Positions 46,101 through 58,487 of a stretch of 64,000 nt of DNA are shown in pieces. The notes under the pieces were generated by a model. The model was not told the DNA's origin and searched no databases. It worked only from the letters and a program-made list of their open reading frames with translations. The stretch is from Steinernema hermaphroditum (lineage: Eukaryota; Nematoda; Chromadorea; Rhabditida; Steinernematidae), in NCBI GenBank assembly GCA_030435675.1, contig CM059624.1:14098769-14162768 (forward strand), in the 5' to 3' direction. The translations under genes were made by a program, and so were the position numbers. Positions within the stretch are counted from its first letter, which is position 1. Each line of letters starts with the position of its first letter.

Positions 46101-46493
46101 GGCTACTCCCTCGGAAAAGGAATCTACTTCGCTGACATGATCGCCAAGTCGTTGGGCTACTGCCGCGCATTCTATTACAACTACCAAGCGAGTCAGAACC
46201 ACAACGAGGAAGCCTTCTTGCTGCTCTGCGAAGTAGCGCTAAACAACATCTGCCAGAGTTCGGGTCGTAGCTTTGGAAACCGCAAACAAGACGAAAGCAT
46301 CAAATACGACAGCGGTCACGGTCCAAGCATGAAAGACGCGTATACCGATTATGCGATGCATCCTCAGGGCGTTGTAATCCCAATGGGCAAACCCACATCT
46401 AGCAGTGGTGGGTACAATGAGTACGTTGTGTTCAACGAGGAGCAGGTCCGTCTCCGTTACCTTGTGCGCGTGAAGCTCGGTGACGTGTACTAG
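43141..46493 (+). CDS. Poly(ADP-ribose) polymerase, PARP1 type
   Basis: A 911-residue nuclear enzyme using NAD+ to build poly(ADP-ribose) at DNA breaks. Exons: 43141-43260, 43309-43507, 43555-43661, 43707-43988, 44145-44309, 44357-45012, 45238-46048, 46098-46493, all in phase. Zinc finger 1: Cys31, Cys34, His63, Cys66 (WHHEQCFW). Zinc finger 2: Cys133, Cys136, His162, Cys165. A PADR1/zinc-3 region follows (SGEDGAVILNYLTDCIQFG, then CGKC and YKCSGHIS...TAC). Then come a WGR domain (ending KKPGKYNIV), the helical regulatory domain (LVHKMFDVKAM) and the ART domain. The H-Y-E triad is complete: His756 (LLWHGSP), Tyr790 (GKGIYFAD), Glu888 (NEYVVFN). No BRCT domain is apparent between PADR1 and WGR. 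Chosen ATG sits 16 bp after an acceptor. Confidence is high because every domain is in the expected order. Confidence 0.96.
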
Positions 46494-47412
46494 TGGCCTT
46501 GGAGCTCAGGAATTGTTGTTGTCGGGTTGTAAATCCCATGTTGTTCAAATGTAAATGTGTCGATATAAACTATCCTAGTGATCTTGCATGTGTTTTCCAT
46601 CGCTTGTGTGGCGAAGATTGAGTCGTTCATGCTCCGGTAGTGTCATGGAAAAAGGGGCACAGAGCTAGGGAAACAGAATGACTGCTAGTAGAAGCAGACG
46701 GTCTGCTGCTTGCGGTCCCACAACGACTGTATTTTGCATATTTTGCCCGACTGCAGCTGCCACTTGTTCCGTTACGTGGATTTGCTGATCGCTGTGGCGC
46801 TATTCATCGACTCCAGTGATCAACTTGCTTTTTCATTTACGTTTTCTGTCTTCGTTTTGTTGTCATTCTCTAGGGAGCCAGTGGAAGAGCTAGATCCTGA
46901 AAGGACGTCACTGCTCGTAAGTCATCACTTTCAGTCAGTGCCTGTGATCGTAACGAATTCAGGCGATTTCTTCACGTGTTACTTTCATTCTCAAGCCATT
47001 TGTCATTTTGTAATCATTTTTATCTGTTCAGAAGCCCGACTTCAGCATGTCATTCGCTCCTCATGTTATCTGGTAGATGACAGATACTGTCCGCCGTTGA
47101 ACTTTATACCGGTTGATGATGATAGTAAATGACACGGAAAGCTTCAAATTTCGAACGTAGCATTCCAGCTCCCGGTTACATTTGGCTGCTCTTGGATTAG
47201 CGAAGACAAATGACAGAAAGCCGTTTCGCGTCCTGTGCTCGTTTGTCCCCGCGCACAGTCTACGTCTCCACTTTGTAGACACCAGCGAACAACGTCCAGT
47301 CTTCTGGCTGTCTACGTCTACAGCTCTGCTCTGTCTAGACACTGCTCACGTTTCTTTTGCTCTTGCAAGCATTGTCGAGCGTTCGATCGGTTGTGAGCGG
47401 TTCTCCCCAGCA
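46494..47412. other. Intergenic, nothing recognised
   Basis: Contains the PARP 3' UTR and a plus frame at 46710-47132 that is hydrophobic and Phe-rich without a motif or splice support. TTCTCCCCAG ending at 47410 is the probable spliced-leader acceptor of the next gene. Confidence 0.45.
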
Positions 47413-48552
47413 ATGTCTCCACTGGAGTACTTCGTTATCTCACTGCTAGGTCAGTCCAGCGTGTCAGCAACTTTCTCATTATCGTTTCAGTGTCGACAGC
47501 GCTGTCTGAGTCCGAGTCTCAGGCGCTGGCCTGTTCGGAAAACCGTTCTGGCATGACGTTCAGTCTTCGCGAGGCCGTTCGTGACAAGCACAACGAATAT
47601 CGCTCGATGATCGGCAGTGGAGAGTTGTTCAAGAAGATGGTAGTGAATGTTAGCGATCGCATCAGCAACATGTACAAATTGGCAAGAAAGTTATTTTTTT
47701 GTCGTTTTTGACTTATGGGTTGTTTCAGAAGTACAGCTGCAAAATGGAGGGGCTGGCTCTGACATGGGCAAATGGGTGCAACAGTGTAGTTAGCGACGAT
47801 ACGAAGTACGGCCTCATGACGGATTACATTGATGATCAGAACGGTAAGATACTAGTGAACTTGCAGATTTACGAGAAATGTTTAAGTTTCGAGCGTCGAC
47901 GTTGGAATGCTGGAAGCTTCCATCAAGATTTGGTACGAAAACGGCACGCAGGCCGCTATGACGGACGATTTTGTCAACAGCAACTTCACCATACAGGAGG
48001 CGGTCTACAGACGGGCCAAGAATCATGACGACGAAGCGAAACGGGCAACGAAGTTTTATCAAGTCGCCTTTTCTGAACTGACCGAAGTTGGATGTGCCAT
48101 CAGCCAGTGCAACGCCAGTGTCCTTTTTGTGTGCCGATACTACGGTAGTGATCTGCTGGAATAGTGCGTGAATATGAATAGAGAGAATGTAACTAACTTC
48201 GCGCTTTTAGCAACGAGGATAAGAAAACCGTGAAGGCGACTTATCCCGGTGGCAGGCCTGTCTACGACTACTCACTGTTCAAGGTATATTTGCGTCGAAA
48301 ATCGACTCAGCTGATGTGGTCTTATTTCAGCCTGGGCTTAACTGCATCTACGATCACCAGTGCTGGAGCGAGGTCCATCCTAGCTCAAGTTGCAGTTCGT
48401 TTCAGTACCTCTGCTGTGATGACCTCCGCTGTTCAACCTATGAAAACAGAACTGATCCCTTGTTCAACCCCAACACAAAGAAGATTGCTGGAAAAGCTGC
48501 GTTTAGTACGCTGCTCGCGCTCCTTGGACTGATTTGGGTTGTGTGGACATAG
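47413..48552 (+). CDS. SCP/TAPS (CAP-domain) protein with hydrophobic C-terminus
   Basis: Exons: 47413-47449, 47491-47681, 47729-47843, 47887-48144, 48211-48283, 48331-48552. A short leader is followed by LREAVRDKHNEYRSMIGSG (CAP helix 1), LALTWANGC, FYQVAFSELTEVGCAISQC (counterpart of the GCA signature) and SVLFVCRYYG (the signature-2 counterpart). A Cys-rich segment (CIYDHQCWSE...CSSFQYLCCDDLRC) and a terminal hydrophobic run (FSTLLALLGLIWVVW) follow, suggesting a GPI-anchored or tail-anchored surface protein. Nematode relatives (ASP/VAL) are secreted. Two oddities: intron 2 appears to use a GC donor (TTG|GCAAGA), and exons 4 and 5 do not join in frame with the only nearby GT. The exon lengths sum to 896, one short of a multiple of 3. 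This may be an assembly error or a broken gene. Starts 3 bp after an acceptor. Confidence 0.78.
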
Positions 48553-51191
48553 TCGGTGAAATCGTTCAGATGCCATGTTCCAAGAAAAGAAGCCCACTGG
48601 ATTTTTTTGCTCCTTTCGTGCGATCAAATGGGGTTTGTCAATACACGGATCGTGATGTCCGATATAGAGCACATTGCAGAAAAAAGAGCCGATCGCGGTC
48701 ATTTAACGGCGGAAATGTGACCGCCTCTGAAAAGACGTCGCCACATAAGTTCTCAATGACCCTTGTGCCCCGAACAACAATAACAACAACCTGTGCCCCT
48801 CCCCGTAACTCGATCTCTCGCCTATCGACCCATATTCCATTTCATTCATTCACATTTGATTTCGGAAGCGATCGCATTTGTTTTTACGACGCGATGCTTT
48901 ACGATCTTCTTCTTCTTCCTCCTGCCGCGTACGGCGGTGATTTGTTGCCTTGTCGCGTTCCCCAAAGGTCGAATCATTTTACAACCTAACCGGCGGCCGC
49001 TAATCCGCCGCTTCATCCGCCCTCAATCTGTTCGTGGCGAATTGCTGCCAAATTAATGGCCACTTCAGGGTCTTCAGGGTGGGCAGATGAGGGACCAAAT
49101 CGGTGGCGCGGACACTGCACAGTCGTGATGTTATTGCGGTGTCAACTGCGCTGTTTGCTTTGGAGATGCGGTGCGCGCAGATCGCTGTTCTCGCCCGGCC
49201 ACGCCGGTGACATTCGCTGTTTTCGCGCGTTGATTGGAATGGCAATGACGGCAGATTATGAATATGTTCTCGTGAAGGTCAGCCGCACTTTTATCGTTCA
49301 CTAAAAGTCATTTTGTCGGCGTACGGTGTTTAGAGTTCTTGGCGTCTGTTGTACTGAATGTGCACTTTTTGAAGGCGTCCCGACAATAATCTACAAAAGT
49401 GAGTTCTGAGGAATTTCGACAAGTGCATTCCCGATCAAATAAAAGAATTTTTGCATGCTCAGAAGTCTCTCATTTTTGTGCACATGATCCGTGAATTTAT
49501 ATCTCATACGTAGGATTAGCACTCAAGTCAGCTGAAATAAGATCGTTTCGATGTTCCCGTTTCTGTGATTCAAAGATTTCTAGCTACGATGCACTTGCTC
49601 ATTCGACAGCGATGGAGGCCATACTCACGGAATCTGACATTATCAATCCTCCCTAGCAGAGCCCAGAAGTTCTGGCTATTGTACAATTTTTAAGATCGAT
49701 TGGTATTACTTGATAGATTTCCCTTTATCTCAGCTGGTCTTGCTCTTCATGCCCTCTTTCAATCACTTCCTTGTCGAGCTAAGAGTCAAGTCATTTGGAG
49801 GAAAACCAGTGCGAAGTGCCTCTTCACTATAAACGTGCTTTCACTTGGCAGGAGGTTTGTAGCGGGCCGAAATTCTGACCGTTCAAAGAACATTTGCTAG
49901 ATAAGATGAGAGCCTCCTAAAATCGAAAAAAAAATTCCAGGCCACCATGTCCTATGATGTTGATCGATCTTAATGGCATCAACGGGCGGCGTATCTAAAG
50001 ACTAGATTTTGAATAATATGTATAAGAGCTCTCTTATGATCTGAACTGTAAGGCCGTTTCTTATTTTATTAGCTTCGTTAGAACACGACATTGTAAGAAG
50101 AACGTGATATGGTTTTTATTTTGGAAACTATTCCCTAGAGTCCAGGCCACCATGCCTACGATGTGCCTACGAAACTATTCCCTAGAGACGTATTAGAGTC
50201 GGCACTTGAAAGGACACAGATTCCTCGTCTTCAGTCACAAAAGCAATTCAAACTCGACTTGAACCCAAGCCCGATTTCCTATTTCAAAGTTTTCACTCTT
50301 CCCCAAATTCTCCCTTTGAAAAACTTTTATGTGCACTTATCGATGATTTTTACTGTCTACGAAGATCCGCCTAAATCCCTGGAAAGCTATTCCAGGCCAC
50401 CATCTCTTTGTCCCTTAAGCGTCTTATCTGCATGCTCCGAACGAGCGTTAAGCTCTTCATAAAACCGTCTCTAGCCGCCAGCAAAACATCGACGCGGCGG
50501 CTGAGAATGATTAAAACGACGATAAGCCATCTGGCAGCAAGACGGATGTAAAAAACGGCGCCTCTCTGCTCACTGTCACTTTGGGCCGTTGTTTACTGGC
50601 ACCATCTGGCCGAAAGATGGATGCCTGTTGTTAGAGCAAAACGTGTTAAAACGACTTATGACCGCTGTCCACTCGACGTCGTTTTTCTGCACAAAACGAG
50701 CGATGGACGATCGAGTGGATAGCGGAAATGGCCGATTGCGTGAGGCCGTACAACCATCAATCATTAATTCATTCTCGACGCCCCATAATTACACCGTCGA
50801 AACCGTTCGATATCCCTTTTTTGCGTTTGCACTTTCACGACGCCTGACTTCCGCCATGTTTATGGTCCCCTGGCTCGCGGCGCTTTTGGTGCTTTTATGG
50901 CAGCGCAAACCAGATCTACGTCGATGAAGCCGGTGATTAGACGAAAAAAGAGAACATGATTGGGCGTCGCAGGTGTCCTCGCGCCATAATTTGGGCTTTT
51001 GCTCTTCTTGTGGCGCAGCGGTGGCCCCTACGCGGTCGGCGGGAGACGCGCTGTTTGTTTTTCGTCTTATTATCAGTGCGCGTAGCCGGAAAGTAGCAAT
51101 GAGAGGTATCGATTTTGATCCGTCTGCTTGTGATTACCGGGTGGAGATGTTAGGCAAATGGCTGCCAATTAGTGATTTCTACTTGTTTATT
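48553..51191. other. Intergenic, GC-rich island and small local repeats
   Basis: A GC-rich stretch at 48960-49260 is open on both strands without supported exons. The word CCAGGCCACCAT occurs at 49939, 50141 and 50392, twice beside AACTATTCCCTAGAG, marking small local duplications. GC-rich frames at 50460-51080 lack motifs. Confidence 0.4.
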
Positions 51192-52498
51192 TACAGGGTG
51201 TTCCATAAGTTCTGTAACGCCTAAAAATGGCTATATCTCGACGAAAATCCAACGGATTCGCGTGAAAATTGGTACACCTATAAAAGAGAACCAGGAAAAC
51301 AATTATCTATAACGATTAATTGAAATCGCCACATTCAGTGGGAGAAAAGGCTTCAAGAAGTTTTCTAAAATTCTTCGTCGTGGCCACGAGCAGTTCATCG
51401 CCTATGCTCGCTCCAGAGATCGCTTCAGACTGTTTAAGCTAGTGTGCTGGATTCGCGAGACTTCACTCTCCAAGAATCCATAGATGGCATAGTCCAGTGG
51501 ACTCAGGTTGGCGCTAATGAAGGGCCACATGTCCTTACCCCACTAACTTGGGGCAGATCTGATTCGCGACCTCCATCGATAATTTCGGTCCATGCGCCGG
51601 AATCAACTCTTTCTGGAACACCTAATTATCGTTTTTAGAGTGTTCCTAAGTGAATCTTGCCACATATGCCTTCAAATTCCATTCTTGTTAGATTTTCGAA
51701 TCAATCCTGACCCCTTTTTGGATAAAAACGGGTTTCGTTTGGCCCATCCCGCATATTTTAGCGCATACCATGGCGGGCTTCGATGGGAAATGTTTCCTTT
51801 TGAACTCAACAGATCGAGAAGAGCCTGCCTCATGGAAAACTCACTCGTTATGCTGATTTGGGAATAATTTAATCGAAAAAATTAATTGATCAGTGAACAG
51901 GAGTCAACGAATTTCTTTGCTCGTGGCCACGGCTATCAGACTCTTCCATTTTTCCCTTCTATACTTCTTTCTGTGATGCATCAGCATGCATCCAGTGGAT
52001 TTTCTGGGCGAGATTAGCTTCAGGTTATCGTTCACAATGCATTGGGTGGATGGTTTCAATATTTTTGGAGTCCAAAGCCATTTTTCTAATGTAGCACTCC
52101 GGATTTCGTTCAAATCGCTTCTTCACAGCTTAAATCATCAATCTGGTCCGCGCACTCTTCGGTCTTTCACTTCTAGGACTAGGTTCTATGAACTTCGCGG
52201 CTTCATAAAGGCCCAGAAGTCGTTTCGCTGCCGTACAAGCTTTCCGCGAGCCAGATTCAGCAACTTTCCAATGTCCGATTTTGACCTCCTTCTGCGAAAT
52301 ACGAAACGGACGCGAAACTCTTTTCTTTGGAGGCCATGACAAATTCTTATAATATTGCGGAATATCAGGGAAACAGTGGATATAAGATAAAAAAGGGCCA
52401 AGAAAAACGTAGTGAACGTTAAAATAAGCGAAAAGCAAAAGAATCAACTCAAAACACACATTTTGAAATCTGTTACAGAACTTATGGAACACCCTGTA
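51192..52498 (-). mobile_element. Full-length but inactive mariner element
   Basis: The element is 51194-52496 (1303 bp) with TA on both sides. Terminal repeats begin CAGGGTGTTCCATAAGTTCT and match perfectly for 25 bp. The transposase lies on the minus strand. Near the N-terminus it reads RSERPKSART and KKRFERNPECYIRKMAL (second helix-turn-helix). Further on come PAMVCAKICGMG, PVFIQKGVRI and ISANLSPLDYAIYGFLESEV, corresponding to the VWAMVSWNGKLPLVFIDRGV and SPDLNPLDYSIWGILEGKV blocks of mariner. Stops and frameshifts interrupt it repeatedly, so no active enzyme can be made. Confidence 0.88.
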
Positions 52499-54686
52499 CA
52501 TTGTAGCGAAAATGTTAGTGTGATACCCTTTGTTGCTTCCTCGGTCTCAGAACAGTGCCATAGCCTCCAAAAGAGACGATCCACTTTGATCCATCTCCTT
52601 GGCGGTGATCAATATGGTATGTGGGTATCTAACCTGCTGAAAGCAGTCCACACCTACTTCAGTTAAGGAGTAATCCATTTTCCTAACAGTGACATCAGCG
52701 TCTTTTTTAGGACTTAAAACGATCGGTCATTATTTTTTAAGAAATATGTCCTATTCGTGTCGTATTTGCTGTAAGGAGACCCTTTCGAAGTGAGCGTATT
52801 CGGTGGACAACTAGAGGAGACTGCTTAACCCTAAAATCCCATCTGGTGATACGCACACCTGACCATACCTGACATTTTGAAAGTTAAATCTAAACCAGTA
52901 CAGGAAATATTGAAAAAACGGTTCGGAAAGTTTTTGTTTTCTGTCTGGTGAATCTTTGTCCTTTTGACAGGGAGGAAGCAGGGCGCAAAAGAAAGAGAAG
53001 TAAAATTTATGGCTGGTAGGGATAATGGTAGGGAAGGCATCACACTCCAAATGGTAGAGAAGGTACTCCCCAGTTCGATCACTTCAAGGCTCGATGCTGA
53101 CACAGAAAGCCCAGAGTCGACCCAGCCATTGAACTAGGTCCATATCTGTCAGGTATCCGACATCACCAAACATTTTCCATAATAAAACTCTACCTTTTCC
53201 ACGTCAAAAAGCTCGCATTTTCTATTCTATTTAAATGCACTTATGACAGTACCAAACAGCGAGCTTATATCAACCTCCTCCACATCATATCCGTCTCAAT
53301 CCAGTTCTGTAATCCCTCCTTGCGAAAGTGACAAACTAGGATAATCCCTCGACTCACGTCTCCCCTTCTGAGCGACGCCGCGATCCGATCTAATCGCGTC
53401 ATGTCATCGCCTGCCGGCGCAGTCGCAATCTTTTGCATTTGGCGTCGTTTTTGAGCGCTCTTTGGCTGTTTTCATTCGCGCCGTCGTCGTCCGGCCGCCG
53501 AACTGATAGCAGACGTTTCCGTGTGCACTATACTATGATGGATGAGCCTCGAGATGACGGGGTCACTCTTCTGCTGTTTATGCTGGAAATTTTCATTTTG
53601 GCTAAGTAGATCAAGTGGTAACCATATGTCCGTCATTCGCACTTTGTGATTGATCTGTTGCATGAGCATTGATCTGTTCTTCTGTGGGACGATTAGGCAG
53701 CTTCTGGAAATGTTATATCCGAGATATGATCGCTTTTTGACATTGAGATGATCCCTATCCCTATCCCTATCCCTTCCTCTGCTTCAATGCGCCTTAAACC
53801 TGCATCGTAATCTGCAGCTAACGGGTTTGCTCTTACGATAATCGCCGCGGTCACAGCCATAAAAGGGGTGCGCATATAGGCGACTGTTATGGTCACTCTC
53901 GCATACGGACTGATTAATAATGCAGCAAATTGTGCGTGGCTGTGTGGATCGATTCATAATTTATTCCTTTCAGCAGGGCATTTGGACGTCGTTGAAACAG
54001 CGGCTTTAGCGGTTTCACCGGGTAAAACTTGTTCATTTCCGTGCTATTTCTCTTCGAGAATTCGATCATTTTTTCTCTTTCCGATCTGCATCTTCGAGAC
54101 CACCAAAAGACAAATTTCTTGAATTGCTATAGAACTGTATTTAGGTTAGGTGTAGTCGAATCTGTTCCCATCTCTAATCAGAGATCAGCTTTCGGTCCAT
54201 TCGATAACCCATTTTCGGTCTCCCTTGGTATTTATAAGCCAATAGAAGACGCCTATTCACGGGAATAGAACTCTGATCCCTTCTATTTGCCGCACTTAAA
54301 GCCAGTCGTGCCAAGACCACCAGAGCGAAAACCACTGGAAATATTCGACGTTCGCGCTGTTGCTATGGAGTGTAAACCTTTTTTGTGATGTGTTAGCAGC
54401 AAACTTCACTTAATTAACACCTTTTCTTATGTGGGGAAGTCGAGTGGTCTTCGCTGTATTCTAGACTTCTGAGATGAACACCCCCCTCATGGCTCTCTTT
54501 TTGTTGATTTGTGCATCGCTTCTTCTGAATATTTCCGATGCATCGATCTATTTATACAGTGTCTACCCCCTACTTAGGTTTACAAACATCGATTTGTTGA
54601 ACGTTGGAGTGTGAAGTGCTTATCTCTTCGATTTGACACGTCTCATAGCGCCGCCATCCCTTATCACTTCCATCTGATCGCTTTCA
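52499..54686. other. Intergenic, upstream of the riboflavin transporter
   Basis: No supported gene. A CCCTAT simple repeat lies at 53754-53774. Scattered short frames have no motifs. The acceptor CGCTTTCAG ending at 54687 marks the 5' end of the next gene's mature message. Confidence 0.4.
53754..53774 (+). repeat. CCCTAT simple repeat, about 3.5 units
   Basis: A short hexamer run, ATCCCTATCCCTATCCCTAT followed by CCC. Too short to be telomeric and not the nematode TTAGGC motif. Confidence 0.8.
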
Positions 54687-54710
54687 GACTAGCCCTAGAA
54701 GCCCGTCGAG

Positions 54711-56407
54711 ATGACGGTCAACGCGGTCACCTACATCCTCGTGGTGATCTTCGGCTCCAGCTCATGGCTCAGCACCAACTCCATCTGGATGGAGTTGCCC
54801 CTGCTCACTCAGCATCTTCCCGAAGGCTGGTCGTTGCCGTCCTACTTGGCCGCCGTCGTTCAGCTGGCCTGCATCGGCCCACTGGCCTATAGTATCGTCC
54901 ACAAGTGCTCCGACTATACAGTACCCACTGCACCGGCCATCCAGATTCTACTCGTCTTCTGCACCATCATCACTGGGGCGCTCTCCTACTTCTGGCCCGT
55001 CACGGTGACCGTTGCTGGAACACCGCATTCCTTGGCGTTGATCGGGATCATGTTCGGGATGGCACTTGTGAACGCGACGTCTAATGTGCTCTTCATGCCC
55101 TACATGTCCATGTACCATCCGAGCTACTTGACGGCCTACTTCGTCGGAATGGGATTGAGCTCTCTGGTTCCAAGTATCGTCTCTCTCGTTCAAGGTAGGG
55201 TCATATCCAAGCGCCTTATGTAATTAGGCTCTCTTCATGACAAGATCAAAAGTTTCTAGGCTTTATTTTCACTTTTTCAGGCACCGGAAGATACGACTGC
55301 ATTCAGAACAACGTCACCGGTCTCCTCGCCCCCCACTATTACCCCTCCCGCTTCGACGTCTCCACCTTCAACCTCATCATGTTCGGCTGGATGTCGCTGG
55401 CTACCGTATCCTTCGCGCTCCTTCATTGGACGCCTCTCGGCGGTCCGAAGGAATTCAAGACGACCAAATCGTCGGATCGTCTCCCCCCTGACGAGGCTTC
55501 TCCCCTGCAGGTATGCGCTCCCTCCGTTTGTCCCCATCGTCCATTCGTTCGCCTTCAGCAACTGACGAACTTGCAGCCGAAAGAGAAGAAGACGCACACT
55601 ATGGCGAGGTACTTCACTCTCCTCTTTTTGGTCGCCTTCAACTGTGCGCAGATGAATGGCATTGTGCCGAGCATTCAGAGTTTCGCCATGCTTCCGTATT
55701 CTCAGGTACGTTATACTGAAGGGATAGAGGGTAAGGGTGTCCTTGGCATAATGGACAGGAGCCTTCTATGGTGACCTCAGACAAATTCTTGGAAAACCAT
55801 ACCATAAGATAGAGTTTCTACATTTAGGAACCGGAGCGTTCAAAATTGAGTCCTAAAAATGGTGTATTTTCTTCGTTGATCTATCTTTGGAAGTACAAAG
55901 TCAAACATCACCAAATCCACTGGTGCCGACCTAACTTATACCCCCTTTCAGATGACCTACCACTTGGCCCTGACGCTCTCAAACATCGCCTCGCCAATCG
56001 TCTGCTTCCTTCCCCTTCTTCTACAACCTAAGACCGTCTTCTCGATGTCCATCCTCACTGGGCTGGCCACCTTCTTCACGGGCCTCATCGTCACCTTAGC
56101 CGCCGCTAGTCCTGACCCGATCGGACGCGAATATTGGTGGGGAGGAGTCATCGCTGTAAGTTTTCAGATTCCCCCTTCCGACCTGATCCACCGTTTGTAG
56201 GTCTTCTGCTCTGTGATCGCCAGCGCCCTCCACTCCTACCTCCGTACCGTGTTTGCCGGCGTCCTCTGCGAAGGCGCCGAAGACAAGGAGTCTCGCCTCT
56301 TTTGGTGCGGCGTCTTCATCCAGATCGGCTCCTTCATCGGTTCCTCCATCATGTTCCCGCTCGTCAACGTCTACGGCCTGTTCACGTCGGCCCCGGCATG
56401 CCGCTAG
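54711..56407 (+). CDS. Riboflavin transporter, SLC52 family
   Basis: A 417-residue multi-pass plasma-membrane transporter for vitamin B2. Exons: 54711-55194, 55281-55510, 55577-55705, 55952-56155, 56201-56407, all in phase. The N-terminus (FGSSSWLSTNSIWMELPLL) is the SLC52 signature, followed by the helix containing LPEGWSLPSYLAAVVQLACI. Paired helices continue with FGMALVNATSNVLFMPYMS and YLTAYFVGMGLSSLVPSIV; then a cytosolic loop (residues about 200-240, KEFKTTKSSDRLPPDEASP), and C-terminal helices ending in VNVYGLF. About ten to eleven membrane segments are visible. ATG lies 24 bp after an acceptor, so spliced-leader addition is likely. The gene converges on the GMP reductase gene, the stop codons being 264 bp apart. 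Confidence 0.93.
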
Positions 56408-56671
56408 GGACCACACGCACAGCGCTACTAGGACCACCACATCTATTCACAGACTATGGGTATCTCCACACAGGTTTCTTGTCATTCTCCCGCTCGGATT
56501 CGCGCGAACTCTCTCCTCTCCTTACCTCCTTTGATCTTCAGCCTTTCCTCATCGTAGATTAACATCAGATTGTGAACTTCTATGAATCCTATGCGAATAC
56601 AAACAACCGATAACGATTCATTATGCAAAACTATATTGTGGTCACAACAGATAAGTGATTACGGTAGCCGA

Positions 56672-58487
56672 TTATTTGTTGACCTCGAAGCTGGTGAACG
56701 TTTCGTTGGTCTGCTGAGTGACGCGGATGAACGTGGCGCGCTTGGAGAGCTCCTTGAGGTGCGTGGCGCCCGTGTAGGTGCAGGCAGAGCGGATGCCTCC
56801 GAGCAGGTCGAGAACGGTCCCCTGGACGTCACCCCTGGAAAGCGAAGGTATGAAGGCTCAGAACTAGGCTCTCTCCAGTGATCCATCGAAGCTATCCAAT
56901 GACAAAATAAAGTGACACTTACCTGTAAGGCACAGTAACGGTCTTTCCCTCGCTGGCACGGTACTCAGCCACCGATCCGTGGTGCTTCTTCATGGCCGTA
57001 TCGGAGGACATGCCGTAGAAGAGGACGTACTTGTTTCCGTTCCTCTCCACCACCTCTCCCTTGCACTGATCGTGACCCGCGAACATTCCACCCGCCATGA
57101 CGAAGTCGGCGCCTGCTCCGAACGCCTTGGCAACGTCTCCAGGATTCGTGCAGCCTCCGTCGGACATCACATGGCCGTTCAGGCCATGAGCGGCGTCGGC
57201 ACATTCCAACACGGCGCTCAGCTGCGGGTAGCCGACGCCGGTCTTCTTGCGGGTGGTGCACACGGATCCCGGTCCGATGCCCACCTTGACCATGTCGGCT
57301 CCGGTGAGGATCAACTCCTCAACCATCTCGCCGGTGACGACGTTTCCGGCAAAGATCGTGTGGCGCGGGAACTCTTCGCGCACACGGCGGATGAAGTCGA
57401 CGAAGTGCTCGGAGTAACCGTTGGCGACGTCCAGGCAGATGTACTCGAGTTCGGGCACGGCGCCGCAGACGTCCTTCAGCTTCTGGAAGTCGCCGTCGCC
57501 ACTGCCCGACGAAATGGCGACGTTGTCGAAGAGCTGCTGGTTGCCAGCGTTCGCAACGCTGAACGCCTTCCACTCGTCGACGGAGTAGTGCTTGTGGATG
57601 GTGGTGAACATGCGGTGCTTGGCCAGTTCCTGCGCCATCTCGAACGTACCAACGGTGTCCATGTTGGAGGCGACGATGGGAACGCCCGTGTAGGTCTTCT
57701 TCGAGTTCCGGAACGTGAATCTATAAAAGAGGAAATATTGTTGGAATGATCACTCTTGGAAAAATTTCTTGGAACAAGGGATATCAGTGTCGTATGCATA
57801 ACCAAAAGGACCTGGGTAGGACCAGACTATGGACGTTTCCCATAAAGAAGACCCCATCTCTTTCCAAAAATTCTCTCCCCTTATACACTTTTCATACTCA
57901 TACCACCCCGGTCCATGTCTCAGCCTGTGCCAATTTTTCAAAGCCTTATCCTATTTCTTGTCAATGCTAATCCGTGTCCCAGTGAATGCCTCATCCTTAC
58001 CCGGTATGACATGACGAACTGGGTGTATCTATAAATACACGGCTGTTATTTTCAGGATCGTATGTACAAAAGCGAACCATGATACTGGTTTTCAAATGTT
58101 AAACGATCGAAAACCAAAGGGACCCCAAAAATACTATAATTTCTAATATGGGAGATAGGCTATCTGTGAACATTGCATGTCCAAAAGTCGTTTCTCAGTT
58201 ATTTTGAGACTTTCAGGTCATCTACAGCGTAATGCGACAGTCATACGTCCCAGCCCCTGCCCATTTCTTACCGGGAGCCATCCAGATGCAAACATTATTT
58301 TCACCATGTAAAGCTGATATTTCCTATTTGTAAGTCTAGGCCCGATTTTAAAGAGTTGCACCACATTTCATAGCAACACTTACTCTCTGATCAGATCGAC
58401 ATCGTTGCGGCTCCTCAAGGTGGAACGCTTGGGACGGAGGAGCACATCCTTGAAGTCCAACTTCGGTTCATATTCGACGCGAGGCAT
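56672..58487 (-). CDS. GMP reductase
   Basis: A 354-residue enzyme converting GMP to IMP and ammonia with NADPH in purine salvage; cytosolic. Exons: 58487-58384, 57720-56923, 56834-56672, all in phase. The start reads [20 protein letters not shown], then [12 protein letters not shown] (split from PIVAS just before), TIHKHYS and [26 protein letters not shown] and the catalytic loop [11 protein letters not shown] (Cys189) follow, then [30 protein letters not shown] and [11 protein letters not shown]. These are the GMPR-specific versions of the IMPDH/GMPR barrel; no CBS domains are present, as expected. Intron 1 is 663 bp. Length is a few residues above the usual 345-348. Confidence 0.96.

Noticed and set aside
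46710..47132. 140-codon frame after PARP
   Set aside because: Hydrophobic but motif-free, no acceptor before it, and no link to flanking genes.
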